Notes under the pieces: generated by a model
Told to the model about the DNA's origin: nothing
Seen by the model: the letters and a program-made list of their open reading frames with translations, nothing else
Database searches by the model: none
Made by a program: the position numbers and the translations under genes
In this document: positions 7,988-16,073 of the stretch, in pieces
Layout: each line of letters begins with the position of its first letter
How positions within the stretch are numbered: the first letter of the stretch is position 1
Assembly (NCBI GenBank): GCA_030430725.1
Contig: JAUIKP010000002.1
Span: forward strand, 1-25,272
Length of the DNA stretch: 25,272 bases
Direction: 5' to 3'
DNA from: Nitrospiria bacterium
Lineage (GTDB): Bacteria > Nitrospirota > Nitrospiria > Nitrospirales > UBA8639

Positions 7988-8941
7988 ATGAGCGCAATCG
8001 ATTTCCTGTTGATTATTCTGCAAATCCTTCTGGTCCTAGGGCTTTCTCCCTTGATTGTGGGAGTCATTCGACGAGTGAAAGCCCACCTGCAATGTCGACA
8101 TGGGGCGAACGTGTTCCAGCCCTACTCGGATCTTGCCAAACTCTTTCGCAAAGAACCGATGATCTCTACGACCGCCTCGTGGATTTTCCCAGCCACGCCA
8201 TACATCCTGTTTTCCTCAACCTTGGCTGCCAGTCTGCTTGTCCCCACCATTATTGCGCCCATGCCGCTCAATTTTGCGGGAAATATTATTGCCCTGGTCT
8301 ATCTTCTGGCCTTAGGGACTTTTTTCCTGATGCTGGCGGGTCTGGATGCCGGATCCGCCTTTGGTGGAATGGGCAGCAGCCGTGAAGCGATCGTTGCTTC
8401 GCTGACCGAACCGGCCTTGATTCTGTCCTTGGTTGCCGTGGCTCTCACGGCGGGCTCGGCCAATATCAGCGCCATCGTGTATAAGACCGCGCTCTTGCAG
8501 GGTATTGTGCTGGATCCTCCGCCTCACTTAATGGCCTTGGTGGCACTGTTTATTATTACGCTGGCCGAAACCGGTCGTGTGCCTGTGGATAATCCGGCGA
8601 CGCATTTGGAATTGACCATGATTCATGAAGCGATGATTTTGGAATACTCCGGGCGATATCTGGCCCTGGTTGAGTGGGCAGCCGGAATGAAACTCATGAT
8701 TTTTTTGACCTTGCTGGCCAACATTTTTGCACCTTGGGGCATTGCCACTACCTTGTCCCCGTCAGGTCTGGGATTGGGGTTGGTGGTCTTTATGGGGAAA
8801 GTTGTGGGGTTGGCCATCGTGGTTGGTGTGTTTGAATGTATGTTTGCCAAATTGCGGTTGTTTCGCGTGACGGAATTACTTGGGGCAGCCTTTATTCTGT
8901 CATTATTAGCTCTCGTGTTTTTTTATATCCTGCGAGTGTGA
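7988..8941 (+). CDS. hyfC: Hyf-like membrane anchor subunit HyfC (NuoH/HycD family)
   Basis: 317 residues, normal for HyfC/HycD. This subunit links the soluble arm to the ion pumps and, in complex I, forms the E-channel and part of the quinone tunnel. Family signatures visible are RRVKAHLQCRHGANVFQPYSD with a following KLFRKEP, the charged loop AETGRVPVDNPATHLELTM, and the Glu/Tyr-rich EAMILEYSGRYLALVEWA. About eight hydrophobic helices. The acidic residues of the cytoplasmic loop are kept, so coupling between the soluble arm and the membrane may still work despite the altered active site in HyfG. hyfE starts one base after its TGA, consistent with translational coupling. Confidence 0.9.
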   Translation: MSAIDFLLIILQILLVLGLSPLIVGVIRRVKAHLQCRHGANVFQPYSDLAKLFRKEPMISTTASWIFPATPYILFSSTLAASLLVPTIIAPMPLNFAGNIIALVYLLALGTFFLMLAGLDAGSAFGGMGSSREAIVASLTEPALILSLVAVALTAGSANISAIVYKTALLQGIVLDPPPHLMALVALFIITLAETGRVPVDNPATHLELTMIHEAMILEYSGRYLALVEWAAGMKLMIFLTLLANIFAPWGIATTLSPSGLGLGLVVFMGKVVGLAIVVGVFECMFAKLRLFRVTELLGAAFILSLLALVFFYILRV

Positions 8942-8942
8942 C

Positions 8943-9611
8943 ATGCCAACTCTCCCGATCAATATTGGTTCATATCTGGTCAATCTATGCTCGGCCCTCC
9001 TGTTGCTGACGTGTTTTGCCATCGTGGCGCAACGGCGCTTGATGGCCTGCGTGGACTTATTCGCGTTGCAATCAGTGTTTTTGGCGGTGACGGCCACATT
9101 GGTAGCGTATTTGACCGGCATTCACCATATTTACCTGGCGGCAGTACTCACCATCGCGATTAAAGCCATTATTCTGCCACGAATTTTAAAGAAGATCGTG
9201 AGGCAGTTAAATGTTCAGCGCGAGGTCAGTATGTACGTGAATATTCCAACCGGTTTGTTGACCTGTGGAGGATTGGTGATTCTTGCATTTTTTATTACTC
9301 AGCCGATTGTTCATCTCGGATTCCTACTGACTCAAGATTCCCTGGCGATTGCCCTGGCCATCGTGCTGATCGGATTTTTTATCATGGTTTCCAGGTTAAA
9401 AGCCGTGACGCAAGTGATCGGGTTTCTCGTGATTGAAAACGGGCTATTTCTCGCGGCCACTGCTGCAGCTTATGGAATGCCGTTGATCGTGGAATTGGGA
9501 ATCTTTTTCGATGTGCTGGTCGCCGGCTTGATCGTCGGTATTTATACTCATCAAATTCAGGAGGCCTTCGGCAGTGTGGATACCAGTCGAATGAAGGCCC
9601 TCAAAGAGTAA
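8943..9611 (+). CDS. hyfE: Hyf-like membrane subunit HyfE (NuoK-related)
   Basis: 222 residues, matching HyfE (about 216). It is hydrophobic throughout with about six to seven helices; the C-terminal half (ITQPIVHLGFLLTQDS, VSRLKAVTQVIGFLVIENGLFL, YGMPLIVELGIFFDVLVAGLIVGIY) carries the buried Glu residues characteristic of NuoK-like subunits (IENG and VELG). The first half (ALLLLTCFAIVAQRRLMACVDLF) resembles the extra N-terminal helices of HyfE. It is probably part of the coupling chain between HyfC and the antiporter subunits. It sits between hyfC (1-base gap) and hyfF (5-base gap). Confidence 0.87.
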   Translation: MPTLPINIGSYLVNLCSALLLLTCFAIVAQRRLMACVDLFALQSVFLAVTATLVAYLTGIHHIYLAAVLTIAIKAIILPRILKKIVRQLNVQREVSMYVNIPTGLLTCGGLVILAFFITQPIVHLGFLLTQDSLAIALAIVLIGFFIMVSRLKAVTQVIGFLVIENGLFLAATAAAYGMPLIVELGIFFDVLVAGLIVGIYTHQIQEAFGSVDTSRMKALKE

Positions 9612-9616
9612 GCCTG

Positions 9617-11101
9617 ATGATTTGGCCGATTATCCTTCTCATTGCTACCCCGTTCTTGATTGGTGTCAGCGGGCTTGTCGTACGTGATCGGCAGACGTTG
9701 GATGTCCTGCATTGCGTGCAAGCCGGCATCATGATGGTTTCGTCCATGTTATTGGTCGATGAGGTGTCCATGAGCGGACCTGTTTCTTTTTTCTACTTCC
9801 TTCATGCCGATGCCATGAGCGCCTGGTTTGATTTGGTGATTGGGATCGTGGCAGGGACGGGAACCTTATATGCCGTAGGGTATGTGGGAGAGCAGTATGA
9901 CCGTGGGCATGTGTCCATCAAACGGTTTCGTCAATTTTTTATGTTATTCGATCTGTATTTAGGGGTCATGCTGCTGGCCGTCAATGTTGAAAATCTTGGG
10001 ATAATGTGGATTGCCATTGAAGGAGCGACCTTGTCGGCCGCCTTGCTGATCGGATTTGAGCGCAGCAAGGGGGCCCTTGAAGCGGGATGGAAATTTGTGA
10101 TCCTCAGTTCAGTCGGTATTGCTTTGGCTCTTTTTGGGACGATCCTCGTGTATTACTCCTCGGAGCAACTGCTTGGGATTACCGAAGAAGCGCTGCACTG
10201 GTCGAAATTGTACGAGGTCGGGGACCAACTCGATTCTTCCGTGATGAAAATTGCCTTTATTTTTATTTTGGTTGGGTACGGAACCAAGGCGGGTCTCGTC
10301 CCGATGCATACCTGGTTACCCGATGCGCATGGAGAAGCTCCCACTCCGGTGAGTGCGATGCTTTCCGCCAATATGTTGACCATGGCGGTCTACGCGATCC
10401 TCCGGCTTAAGATCCTGACCGATCAATCGGTGGGGACAGAGTTCACGGGAACCTTGCTTATGGGGTTTGGATTTTTCTCTGTCGCGCTCTCCTCGATCGT
10501 CCTGTTACTTCAGGAGGATTTTAAACGACTGTTAGCCTTTTCCAGTATCGAGCATATCGGTATCGCATTAATTGGCTTTGGTCTTGGCGGCTTGGGAGTA
10601 TTTGGAGGAATATGGCATCTGCTCAATCATGCTTTAGCTAAATCCGCTGCGTTCTATGGGGCCGGCCTTGTACTGATTACCCATGAACATAAGTTTATCG
10701 CTCGTGTCACCGGTCTGTTACGTGAGCACCCAGCTGGGGGAGTGGCCTTGTTCGTCGCCGGGCTTGTTCTTGCCGGCATGCCTCCTTTCGGATTGTTCGT
10801 GAGTGAAATCACGATCGCCGCGAACGCCATGGCCACGGCCCCTACGATTGCGTATGGGTTTTTCGGTGTATTGACAGTGGCCTTTGCGACGTTATTGTTT
10901 CAAATTTTGCGAATGGTCTTAGGCATGCCTATGGAAACGCCAAGCTCTACCGTGGGGCCACGCTGCCGGGCCTTTTCGACCGCCGCGATAGCGGTCAACC
11001 TTGGGGCCCTGATTTTCCTGGGCCTGCATGTTCCCGATGGTCTTCATAATCTCATTGGGGCGATTCTGCCATTTTTTCATGCGGAAGGAGAGTATTTCTA
11101 A
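9617..11101 (+). CDS. hyfF: Hyf-like antiporter subunit HyfF, copy 1
   Basis: 494 residues. Mrp/NuoN/NuoM-type proton or sodium channel subunit. Seen: channel Glu E135 (IMWIAIEGATLS), Lys K224 and His H231 in GYGTKAGLVPMHTWLPDAH, EAPTPVSAMLSANML, QEDFKRLLAFSSIEHIGIAL with the mid-membrane Lys and His, and WHLLNHALAKSAAFYGAG. About fourteen hydrophobic helices. It is closely related to the next gene, so one is a tandem duplicate: 24 of 32 residues match between AGWKFVIL...LLG (156-187) and its counterpart, and 32 of 39 around the VPMHTWLP motif. E. coli Hyf also has three such subunits (HyfB, D, F), but D and F there are less alike. Confidence 0.88.
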   Translation: MIWPIILLIATPFLIGVSGLVVRDRQTLDVLHCVQAGIMMVSSMLLVDEVSMSGPVSFFYFLHADAMSAWFDLVIGIVAGTGTLYAVGYVGEQYDRGHVSIKRFRQFFMLFDLYLGVMLLAVNVENLGIMWIAIEGATLSAALLIGFERSKGALEAGWKFVILSSVGIALALFGTILVYYSSEQLLGITEEALHWSKLYEVGDQLDSSVMKIAFIFILVGYGTKAGLVPMHTWLPDAHGEAPTPVSAMLSANMLTMAVYAILRLKILTDQSVGTEFTGTLLMGFGFFSVALSSIVLLLQEDFKRLLAFSSIEHIGIALIGFGLGGLGVFGGIWHLLNHALAKSAAFYGAGLVLITHEHKFIARVTGLLREHPAGGVALFVAGLVLAGMPPFGLFVSEITIAANAMATAPTIAYGFFGVLTVAFATLLFQILRMVLGMPMETPSSTVGPRCRAFSTAAIAVNLGALIFLGLHVPDGLHNLIGAILPFFHAEGEYF

Positions 11102-12646
11102 ATGCCGGACCAGAATCATGTCTCGTTGATGATCCTGGCTGCACCGGTTGTTGCCGCAACACTCAGTCTCTTCATTAAAAATATTCGTATGCTTCACGGC
11201 TTGAACGTCATGACTATGGTGATCCTGGTGGTGGCCGATCTGGTTCTTTGGGCCACCGTGGTTCGTGAGGAATCCTTTACGGCACTCGGAAATGTGGTGT
11301 TTATTGACAGCCTCTCGATTTTTATTCTCTCAATCGTCGTGGGTCTTGGTTTTTCCTGTTCTGTTTATCTGTGGTCGTATTTTGATGATGAGGCTATTCA
11401 ACAGTTAGTCCAGCCTCGTCGCCTCTGGACTTTTTTCCCTCTGTATCACATTTTTTTGTTTGCCATGATTGTCGCAACCCTGGCAAACAGTCTCGGTGTG
11501 CAATGGGTTGCCGTAGAGGCGACGACGCTGGCGACCGTGTTCCTCATTACCTTTTTTAAAAGTCGGGAAAGCTTGGAGGCCGGATGGAAATATCTCATCC
11601 TCTGCTCTGTCGGCATTGCCCTCGCGTTATTTGGAACGGTCCTGACGTATTATTCGTCTATCCGTGTGCTTGGAGAAGAAAACGCTGCGTTAAACCTGAC
11701 CAGCCTATTGCCGGTGGCTGCTCAAATGGATGGACATGTGCTGAAGTTGGCCTTCATCTTTATTCTGGTCGGGTACGGCACAAAGATCGGTTTGGTCCCG
11801 ATGCATACCTGGTTGCCTGAGGCCTATAGCGAAGCGCCGGCCCCGGTCACTGCCATGCTGGCCGGAGTGCTTGAAACCGTTGCGGTGTATGCCGTCCTCC
11901 GGAGTAAATCCATTGTAGATCAGGCTGTCTTTCCGGGATTTACAGGGAACCTCTTGATCTGTATCGGATTGATCTCGTTTGGAACGGCAACGCTATTTAT
12001 CCTGCTTCAACGTGACTACAAGCGCCTTTTTGCGTACTCCAGCATCGAGCATATGGGCCTGGCCATGTTGGGGTTTGGTATTGGCGGACCATTAGGAACC
12101 TTCGGCGGGCTTTGGCATCTCCTCAATCATGCCTTGGCCAAATCGCTTGGATTTTTTGCCGTCGGCAATATTTTTCGCCGATATCGAACCCGCCAGATTC
12201 ATGAGGTCCAGGGTATGGTCAAAGTCCAACCCATTACCGCGATCGCATTTCTTGTCGGGGGCTTGGCTCTGGTGGGAATGCCCCCGTTTTCACTCTTTAA
12301 TAGTGAACTGTTAATGATCACTTCGCTGGCTCAAATGACCTTTCAATTTGATTCGTTTCATCTGGGACGGTTTCTGACCATTACGGTATCACATGAAATT
12401 CGAAGCCTTGGAATCATCATGGTGATCGTCCTGCTATCGGTGGCGTTATTTGGAGGATTTATCTACCGGCTGACCGGCATGTTATGGGGCACGCCACCTG
12501 CAGGAATCAGGCAAGGAGAATCCTGGCACATCGGACAACTCTCGCTTGCCTTATCGGTCTTTGCGTTGGTGTGGATGGGGTTTTATCTTCCCACCCAGGT
12601 TGAAATTCTCTTACAACGGGCCACCGACGTGGTTATAGGAAGGTAG
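11102..12646 (+). CDS. Hyf-like antiporter subunit, second HyfF paralogue (HyfD position)
   Basis: 514 residues, beginning directly after the TAA of the previous gene, with AAGGAG ten bases upstream inside hyfF. Same family and topology as its neighbour: E139 (VQWVAVEATTLA), K228 in GYGTKIGLVPMHTWLPEAY, SEAPAPVTAMLAGVLETVAVY, QRDYKRLFAYSSIEHMGLAM and WHLLNHALAKSLGFFAVGN. Differences are concentrated in the N-terminal 130 residues and the final third. An extra acidic residue in helix 8 (AGVLETVAVY against SANMLTMAVY) could alter ion preference or water path; this is inference. It takes the role of HyfD as the third pumping subunit. The closest comparison is duplicated NuoM in 2M-type complex I. 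Confidence 0.85.
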   Translation: MPDQNHVSLMILAAPVVAATLSLFIKNIRMLHGLNVMTMVILVVADLVLWATVVREESFTALGNVVFIDSLSIFILSIVVGLGFSCSVYLWSYFDDEAIQQLVQPRRLWTFFPLYHIFLFAMIVATLANSLGVQWVAVEATTLATVFLITFFKSRESLEAGWKYLILCSVGIALALFGTVLTYYSSIRVLGEENAALNLTSLLPVAAQMDGHVLKLAFIFILVGYGTKIGLVPMHTWLPEAYSEAPAPVTAMLAGVLETVAVYAVLRSKSIVDQAVFPGFTGNLLICIGLISFGTATLFILLQRDYKRLFAYSSIEHMGLAMLGFGIGGPLGTFGGLWHLLNHALAKSLGFFAVGNIFRRYRTRQIHEVQGMVKVQPITAIAFLVGGLALVGMPPFSLFNSELLMITSLAQMTFQFDSFHLGRFLTITVSHEIRSLGIIMVIVLLSVALFGGFIYRLTGMLWGTPPAGIRQGESWHIGQLSLALSVFALVWMGFYLPTQVEILLQRATDVVIGR

Positions 12647-12652
12647 CCAAAC

Positions 12653-14251
12653 ATGAAACCGGTCTTGAATCCAGTTGAACGCTTGCAATGCCTATTTGGT
12701 CCGGCGATTACCCGTGTCTCCACTAACTACGGGATTCCAGTCGTCCATGTGCTCACCAATCAGGTATTGCCGATTACCAGATATATTCATGCCAACGAGG
12801 AACTCAGAGGAACCCTTTCTTTACTATGGGCTGTGGATCACCGTCCTCGTGACGGACGCTACGAACTCTGGTACTTGTTTACGCTCGGTGAATCCAAGGA
12901 CTGGCTTATTGTCTCCACGGATCTCCCGGGGGAAGAAAGGCTCTTTGAGTCCATTACACCCAAAATTCATGCGGCCAACTGGTATGAACGGGAAATCCGG
13001 GATATGTTCGGTCTGATCGCCCAAGGGCATCCGGACCTTCGGCGCCTGGTCCGGCACAATCACTGGCCCAAGGGTGTTCACCCGTTACACACAAATTTTC
13101 CATGGAATTCGGTCTTGCAGTGGCGCCAGCCTCCCGGATCGGTCGATGGTCATTTTATTCATGGGGAAGGCGTGTTCGAAGTGCCGGTGGGTCCTATTCA
13201 TGCCGGAATCATTGAACCCGGGCACTTCCGGTTTACGGTGGCCGGAGAACCTATCATGCATCTTGATCTACAACATTTTTGGAAACATCGTGGTGTGGAA
13301 AAGTTGTTTGAACAACAGACGTTAGCTGGAGGAGTGGCATTGGCTGAGCGAATATCAGGGGACACCACCCTTGGCCATAGCCTCGCCTATTGCCAGGCCG
13401 TAGAAACGTTATGGGAGATTCACGTCCCTCGTCGGGCCAGGTATCTCAGAAGCGTATTCCTGGAATTGGAGCGTCTCCACAATCACATTGGTGATGTGGG
13501 AGGTATTTGCAATGACACGGCCTATGCGCTCGCCCATGCTCACTGCAGTCGGTTGAAAGAACGGGTGATGCAATTGAATGATCGACTGACAGGTTCGAGA
13601 TTTCTTCGAGGGGTGAATTGCGTGGGTGGGGTAGGCATCGACCTTTCAACGGATCAGTTTTCCGAGCTGGTCACCGAACTGGAACACATTGAAAATGATT
13701 TTACCGAACTGGAACAGATTATCGCCGTCAATGCCTCGTTGATCGACCGGTTTGAGAGCACAGGGATTCTCAAGAAGCAGACGGCTTGGGACCATGGGGT
13801 CGTCGGAGTGGTTGGTCGGGCTTCTGGCATTGATCGGGATCTCCGGAGAGATCGGCCCTTTGCAGCCTATGATGAGCTTTCGGTACGTGTGGCCGGGTCT
13901 TCACATGGGGATGTGCGAGCCAGAGTTCAGGTCCGGGTAAGTGAGATTCATGAATCAATCCGGCTCATTCGTGAGATTCAACGCCTGCTTCCTGATGGTC
14001 CGCTGAGGAGTGATCGCCAGGTGGTTCCTGACGCCGGAGCGTGGGCCCTCTCTGCGGTTGAAGGTTGGCGTGGTGAAATTTTGTATTTCCTGATGATTGG
14101 CGAACATGCACACATTCATCGCTGTAAGGTCCGTGACCCCTCGTTTGTCAATTGGCCGGCCATTCAAATGGCGGTGATCGGGAATATTATTCCCGATTTT
14201 CCTCTCATTAATAAAAGCTTCAGTCTTTCGTATGCCGGGAATGATTTGTAA
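12653..14251 (+). CDS. hyfG: Hydrogenase large-subunit-like protein HyfG lacking all NiFe cysteines
   Basis: 532 residues with GGAAGG upstream of the ATG. Residues 1-160 are a NuoC (30 kDa) domain (NWYEREIRDMFGLIAQGHPD); the rest is the NuoD/HycE large-subunit fold (VPVGPIHAGIIEPGHFRF, HFWKHRGVEKLFE, FLELERLHNHIGDVGG). In NiFe hydrogenases the metal is held by RxCGxC near the start of this domain and DPCxxC at the end. Here the first reads RISGDTTLGHS, with S235 and T238 in place of Cys, and the second reads DPSFVN, with S497 and N500. No ligand survives, so NiFe catalysis is excluded. The protein ends with a native-looking tail (about 30 residues past DPS) that need not be a maturation peptide. 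A quinone-type site is possible, but the complex I Tyr is not evident. Function unknown; likely the reaction or conformational head of the complex. Confidence 0.9.
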   Translation: MKPVLNPVERLQCLFGPAITRVSTNYGIPVVHVLTNQVLPITRYIHANEELRGTLSLLWAVDHRPRDGRYELWYLFTLGESKDWLIVSTDLPGEERLFESITPKIHAANWYEREIRDMFGLIAQGHPDLRRLVRHNHWPKGVHPLHTNFPWNSVLQWRQPPGSVDGHFIHGEGVFEVPVGPIHAGIIEPGHFRFTVAGEPIMHLDLQHFWKHRGVEKLFEQQTLAGGVALAERISGDTTLGHSLAYCQAVETLWEIHVPRRARYLRSVFLELERLHNHIGDVGGICNDTAYALAHAHCSRLKERVMQLNDRLTGSRFLRGVNCVGGVGIDLSTDQFSELVTELEHIENDFTELEQIIAVNASLIDRFESTGILKKQTAWDHGVVGVVGRASGIDRDLRRDRPFAAYDELSVRVAGSSHGDVRARVQVRVSEIHESIRLIREIQRLLPDGPLRSDRQVVPDAGAWALSAVEGWRGEILYFLMIGEHAHIHRCKVRDPSFVNWPAIQMAVIGNIIPDFPLINKSFSLSYAGNDL

Positions 14252-14398
14252 GAAATCACAAGAGGTGCAACGTGAAGGGTCGGGATGGGTGGTAAGGGGG
14301 AAACACAAGGAGTGTGATGACAGGAAGGAGGGACAGGGGAGCCCTATTTTCCACCTGATGTCTCAAGGGGTTATGAGCCGCAACAATGAGGAGAGACC
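14252..14398. other. hyfG-hyfI spacer without ferredoxin gene
   Basis: 147 bases where E. coli places hyfH (the polyferredoxin subunit). I found no Cys-rich reading frame and no remnant of one on either strand; the sequence is purine-rich on the plus strand and ends in the hyfI ribosome site. Confidence 0.6.
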
Positions 14399-14950
14399 AT
14401 GTTTAAGATTCTCAAAAAAAGTTTCAAGACAGGAATAGTGACAGGACAATATCCCCCTGCTCCTGCCGGGCAGAAATTTTCTGTTGCGCCGACAGCGCAA
14501 AAGAAGGCCGAACTGTTTCGAAAGTCGCTAACCATTCGTGAAGTGGATACCGGCTCGTGTAATGCCTGTGAGATGGAAATGAATGCCTTAGCCAATCCGG
14601 TCTATGACATCGAACGGCTCGGAATTCATATTGCCGCGTCGCCTCGTCACGCGGATGCCTTGGTGGTGACTGGTCCGGTTACGGTGAGTATGGAAGGTCC
14701 GCTGAAGGATGTGTTTAAAACCACGCCCAATCCAAAATTAGTCATTGCCTTAGGTGACTGTGCCATCAATTGTGGAATCTTCAAAGGAAGCTATGGGGTG
14801 ACTGGCCCGGTCGATCAACATATTCCGGTTGATGTTCGCATTCCCGGATGTCCTCCGCGCCCGTCCGAAATTATTGAGGCCTTAACGGAGCTTCGAAAAG
14901 GCGTCACGACCTTTACCAGGTGGTTTAGAAAATTCTCGGGGAATCCATGA
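14399..14950 (+). CDS. hyfI: Hydrogenase small-subunit-like FeS protein HyfI (NuoB family)
   Basis: 183 residues with GAGGAG well placed before the ATG. The four ligands for the proximal (N2-type) 4Fe-4S cluster are intact: C54 and C57 (GSCNACEME, the CxxC form of hydrogenases rather than the CC of NuoB), C121 (LGDCAINCG) and C151 (PGCPPRPSEI). The cluster should therefore be made, even though the partner large subunit has lost its metal site. The N-terminus (1-45) is basic and Pro/Ala-rich and could contact the membrane arm. No gene for the ferredoxin subunits that normally pass electrons to this cluster is present, so the electron partner is unknown. This is the last hyf gene; an exported cupredoxin follows after about 115 bases. 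Confidence 0.9.
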   Translation: MFKILKKSFKTGIVTGQYPPAPAGQKFSVAPTAQKKAELFRKSLTIREVDTGSCNACEMEMNALANPVYDIERLGIHIAASPRHADALVVTGPVTVSMEGPLKDVFKTTPNPKLVIALGDCAINCGIFKGSYGVTGPVDQHIPVDVRIPGCPPRPSEIIEALTELRKGVTTFTRWFRKFSGNP

Positions 14951-15065
14951 AGAAGTTGTGACCATCATAGTGAACCGGTTCACGAGGATTTTCCTGGGGA
15001 CAGAATTTTTTATGGGGTGGTAGTGGCCGGCTGCCGGATTTTTACGGGTCTCTAACTTTTGGGGG

Positions 15066-15977
15066 ATGATCATGAGCCTATTTTTACCCGTACTTGTTAT
15101 CTTTTTGATTCTCGATGTCGGTCCGTCCTGGGCCTATGAAGAAGTCCAGGTCCTCAATGGGGGTGCGATTTCCGGAAAGGTGATTCTTGAAGGGGGGAAG
15201 CCGAGACCAATGGCCTTTAATTTGGTCACGATTCCTGATCCGGTGTATTGCGGGAGGATTTCCACGGGAACCGGTTGGCGTTTGGTGGAAGATTTCGTCA
15301 TTGGGCCTGATGGGGCACTCAAGGATGTCGTTGTCGTGCTCAAAGAGGTCTCGAAAGGCAAACCTTTTAAGGGTATGTCAACCCGGATTGAGGCCATTGA
15401 TTGTGATTTTTCCCCGTTTGTGAATGTGGTACGGGATCAGATGGAAATTTCGGTGGTCAATATGGATCCCATCGAACATGATATCCAGGGGTATGAAACT
15501 GCTCGCACACGCGGTGCGCGGGTCCTCTTTAACCGGCCGTTACCCATGAACCCTTTTCATAAAGTCGCAGGGGTCTTGGGTCACCAACATCTGGCTGGGG
15601 AGCCCATGGTGGAATCAATTCATCTCAGAAAAGGTCGCAATGTCTTTGTCATGCAATGCGGGTTTCATCCTTATATGTTCTCCTGGGGTTTGACCGTAGA
15701 TAACCCGTACTATGACATTACTGGAGTGGATGGAAGTTTTGAAATTGATGATATTCCGCCTGGAGAATACACCCTTTCCGCCTGGCACCCCGGAGTTAAT
15801 ACCTTCATTGATCAATCCGTTCTGGTAAAGGCCAATCAGTCGGTCTCCATCCAGATAGCATTCCAGGCTCCCCAGGGGAGAAGGAGTGTCCATGAAATGG
15901 CTGAGAATCCACGCTTCGGGTTGGAACTTCTCGGAGAAGAAGAAATTCATCCCTCCCTTCGTGTGCAAATACCATAA
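15066..15977 (+). CDS. Exported cupredoxin-like protein with carboxypeptidase-regulatory-like domain
   Basis: 303 residues from the first ATG; M3 (15072) has the better spacing to GGGGG. Signal peptide 1-23 (hydrophobic, ending GPSWAYE). Residues 33-90 form a beta-rich domain. Residues about 110-215 look like a cupredoxin: NMDPIEHDI gives His138, and MQCGFHPYM gives Cys198, His201 and Met204, the C-x2-H-x2-M spacing of amicyanin, so a type 1 copper site is plausible. Residues 216-268 (ITGVDGSFEIDDIPPGEYTLSAWHPG) are a typical carboxypeptidase-regulatory-like (CarboxypepD_reg) beta-sandwich. It is periplasmic, with a possible electron-carrier or copper-binding role. It lies in line with hyfI and the SulP gene. 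Similar proteins occur widely beside oxidoreductase genes, but I do not recognise a named family member. Confidence 0.75.
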   Translation: MIMSLFLPVLVIFLILDVGPSWAYEEVQVLNGGAISGKVILEGGKPRPMAFNLVTIPDPVYCGRISTGTGWRLVEDFVIGPDGALKDVVVVLKEVSKGKPFKGMSTRIEAIDCDFSPFVNVVRDQMEISVVNMDPIEHDIQGYETARTRGARVLFNRPLPMNPFHKVAGVLGHQHLAGEPMVESIHLRKGRNVFVMQCGFHPYMFSWGLTVDNPYYDITGVDGSFEIDDIPPGEYTLSAWHPGVNTFIDQSVLVKANQSVSIQIAFQAPQGRRSVHEMAENPRFGLELLGEEEIHPSLRVQIP

Positions 15978-16073
15978 GCCGTTTTCTGATGATTTCCAAA
16001 GAAGATTTTCTCATGCCTCATTCAATTTCTCCACCCGAAGAATCATCTTCAAAGTTCCATTTCAGACCGCAAC

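Noticed and set aside
5948..14950. Functional hydrogenase-4 / formate hydrogenlyase
   Set aside because: All four NiFe cysteines in HyfG are replaced, and HyfA, HyfH, HyfJ, HyfR and formate dehydrogenase genes are absent from the window.
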